Shown: piece by piece, positions 40,901 through 46,104 of the stretch
How the letters are laid out: each line of letters opens with the position of its first letter
Numbering within the stretch: position 1 is the first letter of the stretch
NCBI RefSeq assembly: GCF_016086655.4
Contig: NC_052137.2
Coordinates: 7,564,001 to 7,628,000, forward strand
Reading direction: 5' to 3'
DNA length: 64,000 nucleotides
From: Lepeophtheirus salmonis
Taxonomy: Eukaryota; Arthropoda; Copepoda; Siphonostomatoida; Caligidae
The notes under the pieces: generated by a model
The model's input: only the letters and a program-made list of their open reading frames with translations
Database searches by the model: none
Told to the model about the DNA's origin: nothing
Translations under genes and position numbers: made by a program

Positions 40901-43900
40901 AAAATGATGAAAAACAACATTTGTCCTTAGACACTTACAAATTATTCATAATACATAGTTTTGGGGAATATAGTAGCGAAAAAAATATTTTATATGTAAT
41001 TTAAAAAAACGACCTATTTAAAAAATATGCATCTCCAAGAATTTTTGTTCTATTTTGTAGTGATCCCATTTTTTATGGGTGTGTTCTAGAAAATAATCTA
41101 CATTATCATCATATTTTTTTTTTTCAATGCCAATTGTATGACGTCATGCCTCGTAAAAGGAAGATCGAGGCAGTTGAAGGAATATACTTCTAACTTGATT
41201 ATCCATTTCAAAAGGTGTTCGAATTCGGACTCTGAACTCCACAAGGGATTTCATCGGAGGAAAACTGCCAGACCTCATCAGGGAGTAGAGTGGACTCCTT
41301 CCTTGGGAATGAGATACCAGGATCAAAACAATGAAGCTATCCATTCACGAGGAGTAGATAATTATTATATTTTAAAATGGAATCACTTAGAAAATACAAA
41401 TTGAAACAAACATCTTTGATGATGCAAATTTTTTAAATATATCTTTTTTTTAAATTATATATTGAATATTTTTTTATAATAGGTATAAGCTATGATATTC
41501 CTCATTACTCTGTATTATGAATAAGTTATAAAGGTCTAAAGAATGGTGTTGTTTTTCATCATTTTTCAACATAAAAATGGAAATATATCTAGTTGAAAAC
41601 TAGATTCAGAATCTATAAAAATATTTTTTAATTATAAAAAAAAAAAGTTATATTAATACTACTTTTAATTTGGGGATTGTTTTAAGTGTATTATATGATA
41701 CTGAATGATAATATTCGCGAATTACAGACATTTTTGAATTCAGATGACTGAAAGAAAAACTGAAATCAGTTTTGGATTCTGCGCTGGAAGATAAATTTCT
41801 TTTTTTCCTTGAATTCATGTTTACAAAATGAGTGCTCCCTTGTAATTGACTCCAGGATGTTGTTGATTCAATGTATCCATTTTTGACCTATTTCTTATTT
41901 ATTTTTGCTTTTAATAGGAGGACAGCCCACTCCAATGAAGATATTTGTTAGCGATGGCCTCAACGTGGGTAAAAGTATACTATTTCACATACAAATTCAA
42001 GAACTGGAACTTCACTTATTATCAAGAAATCCCATCAATGTCTTCCCCATGATGGGCAGTCGTATAAGCGAAAACAACTTACTTGTAACTACTTCTGCAG
42101 AAAAAGAAGAGTACATACCTCGCTCAATTACTTATACTGTACGTAAACATCCTCGATTAGGAAGATTACTCCTGGATGATAAAAGAGACGGTACACCGAA
42201 ATTTTTCCATAACTATGATGCTGTATCTAATTTTACTCAAGATGATTTAATTGCTCAAAGACTTCAATACGTCCATGAAATACCTTTTAACAACCTTAGT
42301 GCATCTGATAGTTTCTCTCTTGAGGCAACTACGCCCTTCGTCTCGAGAAAGCTCAACATCATCATCAATGTGCACATCTCCGTCTCTTCTTCTGAAGGAA
42401 TTGAGCAATTACTCGGAAAAGAAAATTTGCTGGTAAAAGAAGGATCTCGAGTCCAAATCAGGTCTCGAAACTTAAATATGAGTGGAATATCCGAGTTTAT
42501 TCGAACTCATATAAAAGGTGGTAGTGTGAATGGGATCAACCTAAGGATATCTAGTCTTCCGCAACACGGAAACTTACATTTTCACACCGGAAAAGTACGA
42601 AAAGGGGACGCTTTTTCTCAAACAGACTTCGATAATGGTTTTCTAAGTTATCAGCATGATCATTCAGACTCTCGATCTGATTTTATTGGGATATCGGTTT
42701 ACCTCCTCGGAGACAGAAGTCAAGTGTATGGTGATGGAAGAGGAGTTACAGCTGACGTGCTTTTATATTCAGGCTCAATTAATGTCACAATTATACCTTT
42801 AAATGATAGAGAAATGACTCTTTTAACGGATAAGCCTTCAATTGCTGTTGTTCAGGGTCAATCAAAGTCCATAACTCGTGATAGACTTTTAGTTGGAGAT
42901 CCTGATAACACTCCTCTTGAAATCCTTTATGAAATATTGAATCCGCCAAATTCAGGAATGATTGTCTTGAAGGGTCTCGAAAGCATACCGATTCAAACAT
43001 TTACTCAGGATGATATAGACAAAGGGAACGTCATCTACAGTCATGATGGTTCCTTGAAACCCGTGGACTTTTACTTCCGAGTATCAGATGGGCATCACAA
43101 GGCAATTTACCGTCATTTTAGAGTACATATTGTGCCCTTGGAAGTACATTTATCAAATAAGTCAAGTATTCTTCTACAGCAAGGAACTCGAACTGCATAT
43201 ATAAAGTCAGAGAACATTGGTGTTACAAGCAATGGAAAAAGATCAAATACATTTTTTAATGTGAGTCGAGGACCTTTTGGAGGGAAGCTTTATGTGAATG
43301 ATGAAGTTGTGGAATCATTCCGACAGACTCACATTGATAACGAGGAAGTTGCTTACGTTCAAAGCGATATGAGTCTGAGTAATGATAGTTTTCAAGTCTC
43401 CATTCATAATGAGGGAGCTCTCCCACTTCGCAACGTGTACTTTGATATACGCGTTGTTCCTCTCGTGAAAGTGAGTAAACCCTTCCTGGTAGACCTTTCC
43501 TCTAGTCAAAATGGTACACAGTGTATTCTACGAGATAATTTAGATGCAACTCAGCTTGGGGGACTTACAACATCAAATCCGGTTTATTTTATTATCCGCC
43601 CGCCCAGCAGTGGTAAAGTAATGAGAGTGGTGAAGCCCTCTGGAGATCAGCAAAAATCCTTGAGAGACAAAGAAATTCAGCAATTTACTCATGAGGATAT
43701 AAAGAATCAAATAATTTATTTTGTACCCAACTTAGTTCATCCAAACTCAAATGTGCCTTTTTCAAATGACTCACTGATTTACAAACTCGTTGCCCCTGGG
43801 GTCCAACCGGCTATAGGAGTGTTGCCCATACGGATAAAACACGTGGTAAGTAGAACGTGCAATAGTACATACATTATAGTTCAACATTTAAATATGACTG

Positions 43901-45450
43901 TCTTTGTATCTTGATCAAATAGGAACAACCTCCTAAGACTGTACCTAATCCAATTACTGAAGACGTATCAACGGGGGTCGGAAATGAGAAGGAACGGAGT
44001 CTGAGCAAAGATTTTCTCATAGCTGCAATATCAATTTTAGCACTAATCATAATTCTGGTAGCAACTATTTTATTTATTAAATGCCGACAAAATCGCCGTC
44101 GTCTCAAGGGCCCGCCCTCTACCCCTCACACTAGAGCATTTCATCAAACCTCGACATCTTCTAGATCTTCAAGCAGAATGGGGAATTATGGCGGGACACT
44201 ACAAAGATCTCTTAAAAGAAATACATCTTTCTCAATCGAAGATGATGACGACGGTCCTGGATTACTGCCAATTCCTCCTGGACATCATCACTTGCATCAT
44301 ACCCTTCAGCGAGACAATTCTCCAAGATTTGTGCATTGTAATGGGAACAATAGCGGTAGCAACCGTATTTTAAGCTTACTTAGTGGGACAGGAAATTCAT
44401 GCAATAAACAACACCAAGATAATGATTCTTGGGGTGAAAGTTCACGAGGATCCTCGCCAGAGTCTTCGATTCCACCGGGAATGCCAGCCTTCCGAGTCAT
44501 ACCACTTGCTGGAACATCGTCCGTTGTAGTTCCTGCTGAATCAGAGTCTAGTGGTACTCACGTATCAGATTCAACTCCAGGATTTACTACACTTGGTTCC
44601 ACAGGTTTCGGAAGTGACCATATTGTAAATCATGGCAACAATCAAAAAGATACGTTTAACAATTTTAATCTTTCCGATGATGCTGGATCGGAATCTCCTA
44701 GAAATACTACATGGAACAATGACAATGTTGATCCACTCAAGGGAGGAGGCCCAATGTTGAGAAAAAATCAATACTGGGTAAAGAGCCAATTTTTATGTTT
44801 TTTTTTTTTTTAAATAAAATAAATATATTTTTATGGTTTTTGGAATTTATTTGAAAAAAAAAAAAGTTACATTTTTTGGAAAAAACATTCAAAAATCCAA
44901 AGCTATCAACAAAAATTAAACAATTTGGAAAAAAAATTCAAAAATTAATTTTTCAAATATTAAGTTTTTCGTTTCAATTTTTAAAAAATCCATTGTTTCA
45001 AACAAATTTTTAAAAATTCCATAGTTTCAAACAAATGTAAAAACATTTCATAAACGAAACTTTAAATTTTAAATTTTTTGCAAAAAAAAATTCAAATATT
45101 TAATTTTTTCGAAAAAAAATCAAAAATCAAGAGCTATTTATACAGAAGTTCAAATATTTAATTTTTTCGAAAAAAATTCAAAAATCAAGAGCTATTTACA
45201 AAAAAATCAAATATTTAATTTTTTCGAAAAAAAATCAAAAATCAAGAGCTATTTACAAAAAAATCAAATATTTAATTTTTTCAAAAAAATTCAAAAATCC
45301 ACAGCTATTTACAAAAAAATTAAACTTTTTTCACAAACAAAATTCAAATATAAAATTTTTTCCTCTGATGCATAATTTCCCAGAATCACCTTTTTTTTTT
45401 TCTTCAATCAATTAGTTGAAATCACACGAATTTATTCATTTCAGGTATGA
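10877..45450 (+). CDS. CSPG4: CSPG4/NG2/Kon-tiki-like transmembrane proteoglycan, whole gene model (N-terminus missing)
   Basis: Gene-level entry; exons are listed separately. The joined exons are 10877-10990, 18472-18933, 19111-19323, 21204-21829, 37871-38668, 38734-40163, 40224-40419, 40485-40652, 41918-43845, 43923-44777 and 45445-45450. All junctions have GT/AG borders and matching phases. They encode about 2,264 residues, against about 2,320 for the vertebrate protein. The order is laminin-G end, a Cys-rich linker, fifteen CSPG (cadherin-like) repeats, one transmembrane helix, a cytoplasmic tail of roughly 230 residues and the C-terminus QYWV. Fifteen repeats is the number known for NG2. 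Family knowledge: these are type I cell-surface proteins that bind matrix and collagen outside and PDZ scaffolds such as GRIP inside; fly Kon-tiki guides myotubes to tendon cells. The signal peptide and first laminin-G domain are not visible upstream. One homopolymer frameshift (40125-40131) interrupts repeat 9. Confidence 0.93.
11205..11345 (+). repeat. Family A copy, partial
   Basis: Contains ataatagaattgaagattta, then cctccaccccctcgtcacaa. It lies 215 bases after the laminin-G exon. Confidence 0.55.
11590..11705 (-). repeat. Family A copy, inverted, partial
   Basis: Contains gaattactccaatattgatc, ttcaatttta and ccccaagaaatcctcagtgt, the reverse of the 5' half of the family. A chance 153-codon frame starts in it. 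Confidence 0.5.
13080..13680 (-). mobile_element. mariner-type transposase remnant
   Basis: Minus-strand frames in order: EVEWFSK / KRILLLD-IKHDLIQDKMS, LHLRLEHFISS-FRNFQSGHTGTSEAE (frameshifted), then DKRMNVHKIAKLHQYLDM, RLVFRLDQKRNRVK, ELFHKN-like LFHKNLQDFTRVL, and a broken VDE-TW region (MWMKQNFFF). This is the N-terminal two thirds of a mariner transposase. Confidence 0.75.
14580..14965 (-). mobile_element. Probable Tc1-like DNA-binding region remnant
   Basis: The minus strand carries KNDDKNLRRKSGRQKVEIIQ, followed by NPG-like GNSCPCSMWPLSS in two alternating frames. It is GC-richer than its surroundings. The fit to a transposase N-terminus is weak, so the call is tentative. Confidence 0.4.
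15812..15905 (+). repeat. Family C copy
   Basis: Contains attctagttagcccgattac and atgatggtctaaccttgtat; nearly identical to 1383-1432 over 50 bases. Confidence 0.75.
16205..16600 (-). mobile_element. Tc1-like transposon, 3' half
   Basis: A terminal-repeat-like ggatagtccagataaattgggg is at 16215. The minus strand has FGLQKACT / FWPAKS, GRVEHEACAKYYSFVEGLKKS and MDPHEVPRTCQSFQRHMAE, the C-terminal block of the element that is more complete at 61686-62396. Confidence 0.75.
18472..18933 (+). CDS. CSPG4: CSPG4-like exon: end of laminin-G domain and Cys-rich linker
   Basis: 154 codons, phase 0 at both ends, acceptor ctttccag and donor gtgagt. The first half has the laminin-G signature with DGKWHEV, the strand YLELSVDGQ, LYFGG, and the closing NGCISDIQLDG. 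The second half has closely spaced cysteines (PGCLWTFPC, NPCSKGKVC, YIC), an EGF-like remnant that links to the CSPG repeats. An in-frame ATG lies upstream of the acceptor inside the intron, but it is preceded by intron-like sequence and is not the start. Confidence 0.93.
19111..19323 (+). CDS. CSPG4: CSPG4-like exon: first half of CSPG repeat 1
   Basis: 71 codons, phase 0, acceptor tttaag and donor gtaaaa. It begins with linker residues and the strand LQVQEGNRAVI, then GKIKVW, and ends in FTLIDVQNDK. The next exon supplies VYYEHDG, which completes the F-T-x-x-D-(n)-V-x-Y-x-H-D-G hallmark of a CSPG repeat. This junction is strong support for both exons. The intron that follows (19324-21203) holds two copies of the minisatellite-type element described below. 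Confidence 0.92.
19354..19492. repeat. Short copy of the GGGGCGTCCGCA-ended element
   Basis: The left end gggcgtccgcaagattatag with gggcttggttttt, and the right end aatgcggacgcc, are inverted. The interior is only A/T-rich, with no minisatellite array. Lies in the intron 19324-21203. Confidence 0.65.
20497..21168. repeat. GGGGCGTCCGCA-ended element with AT minisatellite
   Basis: A degenerate left end (ggatgtcgcaggattatatg) and a good right end (cagcccctccagcacacc then tgcggacgcccc). The interior is an array of diverged ~50-bp units of the type ttcaaaaatccacagctatt, then cacaaaaaattaaattttt. Confidence 0.7.
21204..21829 (+). CDS. CSPG4: CSPG4-like exon: end of repeat 1, repeat 2, start of repeat 3
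   Basis: 208 codons plus two bases. It opens with VYYEHDGTEIT, completing repeat 1, followed by the NDPPQLEIN linker typical between repeats. A second repeat has a Ser/Asn-rich loop (SNSNEESNNSGGSSSS) with an SG dipeptide that could carry glycan. It then has RISDG and the next linker VNNTGLTIPTGTSALIS. It ends in the codon for the Arg of NIR, split AG|A across the 16 kb intron; the next exon restores FDIVQEPKYGRL. The phase-2 junction is therefore well supported. Confidence 0.94.
22300..23175. repeat. AT minisatellite array of the same family
   Basis: At least ten diverged units with aaaaatccacagctattcac and ttaaattttttggaaaaaaa. A right-end-like gggggagcagattgtagctc follows at about 23123, then cggacaaccctg at 23158. 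Confidence 0.7.
23328..23661 (-). CDS. Possible extra 3' exon on the minus strand, unassigned
   Basis: A minus-strand reading frame of about 110 codons ends in TAA. Its last 60 residues look like a cytoplasmic tail: VTPTPKNSPESTPSK, IIVYDAVPSLPVKKP, RRLSIPKEELGALTKSKL. Acceptor-like AGs occur at 23662 (aaattacag) and within it (acttcctcag). It lies 2.4 kb downstream of the stop of the nested four-helix gene and could be an alternative last exon of it. A phase match is possible only from a weak donor inside exon 3, or from exon 2 with loss of half of helix 4. It may also be an old pseudogene or chance. Confidence 0.25.
25080..25555 (+). mobile_element. Tc1-like transposase, C-terminal remnant
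   Basis: Plus strand, in two frames: SSDANTLDYSIE and CWRRGSATTHRNVQ, continuing as VLEERVSATTHRNVQSPEAS, KEEWIKLESDNIVKVCNRL. This is the usual NPLDYSIWGVLE...EW end of the protein. Confidence 0.8.
26056..26294 (-). CDS. Nested gene, coding exon 3: end of helix 4 and polar C-terminal tail
   Basis: Acceptor ttctttttcag, phase 1, completing the Gly|Val junction SIGGVLNIYFFLVILSHYV, so helix 4 is built from two exons. The tail carries a basic patch (RKFRLLYKKP) just after the helix, then Pro/Ser-rich residues (DLPSSPPGENQNKG, SSPSLSPPYD) and the end VIYLN before TAA. A minus-strand AATAAA is at 25989-25984, about 67 bases after the stop, a plausible poly(A) signal. Confidence 0.75.
26056..30846 (-). 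CDS. Four-helix membrane protein gene, nested antisense in the CSPG4-like intron
   Basis: Gene-level entry. Coding exons, in transcript order: 30846-30601, 29065-28900 and 26294-26056, giving about 216 residues. Four hydrophobic helices are visible: about residues 18-40, 65-78, 85-108 and 127-150. A Pro/Ser-rich polar tail of roughly 60 residues follows. The layout (short N-terminus, paired helices with a short loop of charged residues before helix 4, polar tail) resembles the small tetraspanning proteins of arthropods with no known role. LAPTM-like proteins are an alternative. I do not recognise the family. The gene lies wholly within the 16 kb intron 21830-37870 of the proteoglycan gene, on the opposite strand. 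The first intron seems to use a GC donor. Confidence 0.72.
26870..26935. repeat. GC-rich 15-bp tandem repeat (gcgaaacttcccagg)
   Basis: Three near-identical units in otherwise AT-rich DNA: gcgaaacttcccagg, gcgaaacttcccaga, gcgaaactgcccggg, then cgtaacatcc. An inverted match (cgaagttacaccctgtgcagtttcgcccc) lies at 26537-26567, so 26537-26935 may be one element with inverted ends. Confidence 0.75.
26985..27101. repeat. Short copy of the GGGGCGTCCGCA-ended element
   Basis: The left end ggaccgtctacaagattata and the right end ccctgcgaacgcccc are inverted, with gctgcataatttccc inside. This phrase also occurs at 45365 and 20983 in the larger copies. Confidence 0.65.
28070..28420. repeat. AT minisatellite array, truncated copy
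   Basis: Units with ttcaaaaattcactgctgct and ttaaattttttggataaaaa. No recognisable ends. It lies in the intron of the proteoglycan gene, 450 bases from exon 2 of the nested gene. Confidence 0.6.
28900..29065 (-). CDS. Nested gene, coding exon 2: helix 3 and start of helix 4
   Basis: 55 codons plus one base; acceptor attgaag, donor gtaaga. It begins IRLFFLPYML (helix 3 continues SIQAIILGSLSLGIALF), then the charged loop HKEQGDEGLKRSGSPVQKM, then GIFFLSIGG, the first half of helix 4. Joined to exon 1 it reads GSHMKIRLFFLPYM, a natural basic turn between helices. Confidence 0.75.
29560..30130 (+). mobile_element. Tc1-like transposase remnant
   Basis: Plus strand: MEKEGKRQSIADLNRTQYSK (frame 1), then VNEVLLVKQTKFPASANILR, IVASDRKRMPTYWFLKGLKI and VLRWVNYIYSGNYVFREDY, the transposase catalytic core with an altered QD (RED). 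It lies inside the nested gene's first coding intron, on the opposite strand. Confidence 0.8.
30601..30846 (-). CDS. Nested gene, coding exon 1: start and helices 1-2
   Basis: 82 codons from ATG at 30846. An acceptor-like ttattatag ends at 30860, so a 5' non-coding exon lies further upstream. It encodes MGLFVNSLFGVISLPSGTRL, a helix (LLAVFYVMATILAYFLTEII), a polar loop with NIENTVVF, and a second helix ending FGLLFGSHMK. The only donor that keeps frame with exon 2 is AAA|GCAAGT, a match to the GC-AG class consensus. Without it, the frame runs on into intron-like ICFYVLYVYICF-type residues. Confidence 0.72.
31613..32362 (+). mobile_element. Tc1-like transposon remnant with 5' inverted end
   Basis: The inverted end accaggtggtccattgaaat is at 31617. 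The AT leader and an N-terminal frame follow (FQPCTPNSSVSS, then the Glu/Lys-rich KFETLEKKKG after a shift), then GLTVQRAIKKWVER-like residues, then the C-terminal ATISQHLDAMTEDYIYS. A central part is lost. Confidence 0.75.
32670..32866. repeat. Tandem duplication, ~100-bp unit
   Basis: Two diverged copies, each with cctaaac-tttc-atttgatgta, a cagattttgacaaaacac-like stretch and atagtctatgacgtcact. It is followed by the interspersed motif ending at 32933. Confidence 0.75.
32745..32940 (+). repeat. Family C copy
   Basis: Contains gaaaccaatcatagtctatg, acgtcactataaaagagcat and atggtataaccttgtatttc. The tataaaag is TATA-box-like. Follows the 100-bp tandem duplication. Confidence 0.6.
33000..33170 (+). 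mobile_element. Short transposase-like fragment
   Basis: Plus-strand residues REANAVYWLSKDSLMAVVKA and TW-K-ALCTLAAC resemble the extreme C-terminal block of a Tc1-like transposase. Short and broken, so tentative. Confidence 0.4.
33822..33965 (-). repeat. Family A copy, inverted
   Basis: Contains tgctgtgacgagggaggagg, gaattactctcatgttgatc, ctcaattctgac and gcaagaaatcctcagggtta. Confidence 0.65.
34540..35010 (-). mobile_element. mariner remnant with one inverted end
   Basis: The plus-strand edge aggttgggaaaaagtcattta (34543) is the classic mariner end. The minus-strand frame holds DNTRPHTSLMTCQKLQEIGW, then YPPYSSDLVSSDYHLFLSV, the D-x34-D block of mariner; the last catalytic region (SSDYHLF) is intact. 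The other end is missing. Confidence 0.9.
35575..35930 (-). mobile_element. mariner transposase N-terminal remnant
   Basis: Minus strand: ICRMLQFIDKGENVCQVAEN, then VYGRDTVTANQILFWLHPFL and NFDGKDAPRYGRL, the two DNA-binding helix-turn-helices of mariner. It is nearly open for 74 codons, then breaks off. It is homologous to 3915-4290 but less degraded. Confidence 0.85.
36080..36320. other. GC-richer fragment of unknown origin
   Basis: A stretch of about 240 bases with clearly higher GC than its flanks and several short open frames on both strands, but no frame I recognise. It is probably a decayed transposon piece. Confidence 0.3.
37035..37176. repeat. Tandem duplication, ~70-bp unit
   Basis: Two copies, at about 37035 and 37105, each containing ttattgaaa-ttttatgacaaaaggt and later gaagatcggaaga; they differ at several sites. 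Confidence 0.8.
37338..37850. repeat. GGGGCGTCCGCA-ended element, 3' truncated, next to exon at 37871
   Basis: The left end gaacgtccacaagattacaa with gggggcttggtttt, then six or more AT units. The array stops about 20 bases before the acceptor of the exon at 37871, so its T-rich end may now serve as the polypyrimidine tract. Confidence 0.65.
37871..38668 (+). CDS. CSPG4: CSPG4-like exon: CSPG repeats 3-4 and start of 5
   Basis: Acceptor ctttttttag, donor gtgggt. It completes the Arg codon from 21829 and reads FDIVQEPKYGRL, FSRHLEKGKLRYVH (repeat 3), YPETSEDSDLIYTI and FTQVELLSGHLKYRL (repeat 4). It then starts repeat 5 with RLEVEEGGKK and KAPRHGQLDV. Each repeat shows the P-x-x-G-x-L turn followed by the F-[TS]-x-x-x-[IL] strand. 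The last codon (Arg) is again split AG|A over a 65-base intron. Confidence 0.95.
38734..40163 (+). CDS. CSPG4: CSPG4-like exon: CSPG repeats 5-9, with a one-base frameshift
   Basis: Acceptor tttatag, donor gtaaga. Repeat hallmarks in order: FTSEEIKDDRIVYKHDD (5), FSQKDLHDRKIMFKH (6), FTEDDIVKRRVEYRN (7), FTQQLIDEGHLHYIQ (8). Repeat 9 begins with VDPPKRGRLESL but then loses frame at a run of seven T (40125-40131). Counting six T gives LFSVEDLQKKNIW, a perfect repeat strand, in phase 0 with YIHDGSEG at 40224. Read as given, the frame runs to a TGA just after the next acceptor and the domain breaks. I take this as a sequencing or assembly indel, or an allele with a real frameshift. Confidence 0.93.
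40224..40419 (+). CDS. CSPG4: CSPG4-like exon: end of repeat 9 and linker to repeat 10
   Basis: 65 codons plus one base, acceptor cctttcag, donor gtttga. It reads YIHDGSEGLTDTFSLV, completing repeat 9, then VIPVNDKTPLIVNNTGLKI, the usual inter-repeat linker, and ends in TTTNLG. It is short and has no reading frame marker of its own; it is supported by domain fit on both sides and matching phases (0 in, 1 out). Confidence 0.9.
40485..40652 (+). CDS. CSPG4: CSPG4-like exon: CSPG repeat 10
   Basis: A 168-base exon, acceptor cctttag, donor gtaatt, phase 1 at both ends. It encodes AIDEDSVEEDVVFE, then FSQADIKNGHVLFTHTG. The final Gly codon is completed by GA at 41918, giving FTHTGGQPTPMKIFVSDG, a continuous repeat 10. 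The intron that follows contains a foldback element. Confidence 0.92.
40742..41782. repeat. Foldback element: long inverted repeat within an intron
   Basis: The left arm begins gcagaatctaaaactg (40742) and the right arm ends cagttttggattctgc (41782). Further in, ttaggctgaaaaatgatgaa, aaacaac (about 40897) is inverted at about 41550 (gttgtttttcatcatttttc). The arms are about 230-280 bp; the middle is about 500 bp and includes the 88-codon frame 41138-41404, which I do not recognise. It lies between the exons ending at 40652 and starting at 41918. Confidence 0.8.
41918..43845 (+). CDS. CSPG4: CSPG4-like exon: CSPG repeats 10 (end) to 15
   Basis: The largest exon, 642 codons plus two bases; acceptor ttaatag, donor gtaagt. 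Repeat strands: FTQDDLIAQRLQYVHE (11), FSQTDFDNGFLSYQHDHS (12), FTQDDIDKGNVIYSHDG (13), FRQTHIDNEEVAYVQSD (14), FTHEDIKNQIIYFVPN (15). It also has VSDG motifs and NVTIIPLNDRE linkers. It ends just outside the membrane with LPIRIKHV. An in-frame ATG at 41935 is internal, not a start. Several N-x-S/T sites (for example NVS, NMS, NDS) are compatible with an extracellular domain. Confidence 0.96.
43923..44777 (+). CDS. CSPG4: CSPG4-like exon: transmembrane helix and cytoplasmic tail
   Basis: 285 codons, phase 0, acceptor aaatag, donor gtaaag. After a polar juxtamembrane stretch comes one hydrophobic helix of about 24 residues (FLIAAISILALIIILVATIL, roughly 44010-44083). It is followed by the stop-transfer KCRQNRRRLK, which fixes a type I topology. 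The tail is rich in Ser, Gly, Asn and Asp (SIEDDDDGP, SSRGSSPESSIPPG), with a His-rich patch (GHHHLHH). It ends PMLRKNQYW; the next exon adds V and a stop, giving the QYWV PDZ ligand of NG2. The tail is about three times the length of the vertebrate tail. Confidence 0.95.
44815..45385. repeat. AT minisatellite in the last intron, with a regular ~53-bp array
   Basis: It fills most of the 667-base intron 44778-45444. From about 45100 to 45310 four near-identical units read tcaaaaatcaagagctattt, acaaaaaaatcaaatattta, attttttcgaaaa. This is the freshest array of the family in the window. It ends in gatgcataatttcccagaat. Confidence 0.75.
45445..45450 (+). CDS. CSPG4: CSPG4-like terminal coding bases: Val codon and TGA stop
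   Basis: The acceptor attcatttcag leads directly into GTA TGA. Joined to the TGG ending at 44777, this gives the C-terminus QYWV and a stop, identical to the known NG2 PDZ-binding motif. This conserved ending argues strongly that both the splice site and the TGA are real. The intron itself also begins GTA, so Val would follow Trp even without splicing, but then the stop would not come until 44811. Confidence 0.88.
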   Translation, partial: V

Positions 45451-45494
45451 CAAAGGGAGTCGGGAGGAGTTGGGGTACCACAACAACTCGCTCC
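45451..45494 (+). promoter_or_regulatory. Hairpin just downstream of TGA-C (possible readthrough stimulator)
   Basis: Twelve bases after the TGA, 45463-45472 (GGAGGAGTTG) can pair with 45484-45494 (CAACTCGCTCC) as ten base pairs with one bulged G and an 11-base loop. The stop context is TGA followed by C, the leakiest class of stop in animals. Stem-loops a short distance after leaky stops are known to aid readthrough. I found the pairing by eye; no folding energy was computed. Confidence 0.5.
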
Positions 45495-46104
45495 TGAACT
45501 CTTTTACCCCGGAGGCACTATTTCGGGAGCGGATCAAACTATCAATAATAATTATGGAAACATTTTCGCCAACCAACGTCTTTTGGACGACACAACTTCC
45601 TTATGCTTTGAGAATCTAGTCGCACCAACTTTTCATTATGACTGTGCCAGTAGGGAAGAAGACTTTCTTCGTCAGAATAGGATTTTAAAACACGGCGTGT
45701 GCCATAGACGCTCTTCATTCAGTGAAGGAGGGGGTGCTGGCTCCAACTCCTTTACCAACTATGTATCACAATTTGCCAACCCTGCATCCACTGTCTCTAT
45801 GACCCTTCCCAAACCCTTAAAAGGCATACTTAAAAATAGAACTAATCAAAGCAATACTCTAATGAAGGGTCGAGTATCCCCTGGACTGCGAGACTTGGTT
45901 CCTTTTGACACAATACCTCCTTGTGATGACTGTGTCATGAAAGCCCGATGTTTAGGCTCGTACAGTGGAGAGTGCTCAAGTAATCAGGAATGTGCTATGA
46001 ACTCATCTACTCTAAGGAGATCTCTGGGAAGCCTCCGAAGTCTTAGTCGGAATAGTAACAATGAAGAAAAGGAAGTCGTTGAAACGGTTGAAAGTAGTGT
46101 TTAA
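45451..46104 (+). CDS. CSPG4: In-frame 217-codon extension after the QYWV stop (putative readthrough tail)
   Basis: After TGA at 45448-45450 the same frame stays open to TAA at 46102-46104. The sequence looks like protein, not 3' UTR: PQQLAPELFYPGG, LPKPLKGILKNR, a Cys-rich stretch (PPCDDCVMKARC) and a basic Ser-rich helix (LRRSLGSLRSLSRN). The GC level matches the exons and is well above that of the introns. It ends VETVESSV, a class I PDZ ligand (S-x-V). It could be translated by stop readthrough or through an alternative acceptor after 45459 that removes 15 bases including the stop. The first 135 bases are also open in another frame, but that one stops at 45619 and looks less like protein. 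I know no named domain in it. Confidence 0.65.
   Translation, partial: QRESGGVGVPQQLAPELFYPGGTISGADQTINNNYGNIFANQRLLDDTTSLCFENLVAPTFHYDCASREEDFLRQNRILKHGVCHRRSSFSEGGGAGSNSFTNYVSQFANPASTVSMTLPKPLKGILKNRTNQSNTLMKGRVSPGLRDLVPFDTIPPCDDCVMKARCLGSYSGECSSNQECAMNSSTLRRSLGSLRSLSRNSNNEEKEVVETVESSV

Noticed and set aside
41138..41404. 88-codon frame as an extra proteoglycan exon
   Set aside because: It lies inside the foldback element, and the flanking exons join directly into a complete repeat 10 without it.
45448..45450. TGA read as selenocysteine
   Set aside because: The family has no selenoprotein members, no SECIS-like element was noticed downstream, and QYWV-stop is the known ending.
45416..45619. 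Second open frame over the start of the last exon (YDKGSREELGYHNN...)
   Set aside because: It would need the weaker upstream acceptor at 45415 and loses both the QYWV ending and the long extension; its sequence looks less protein-like.
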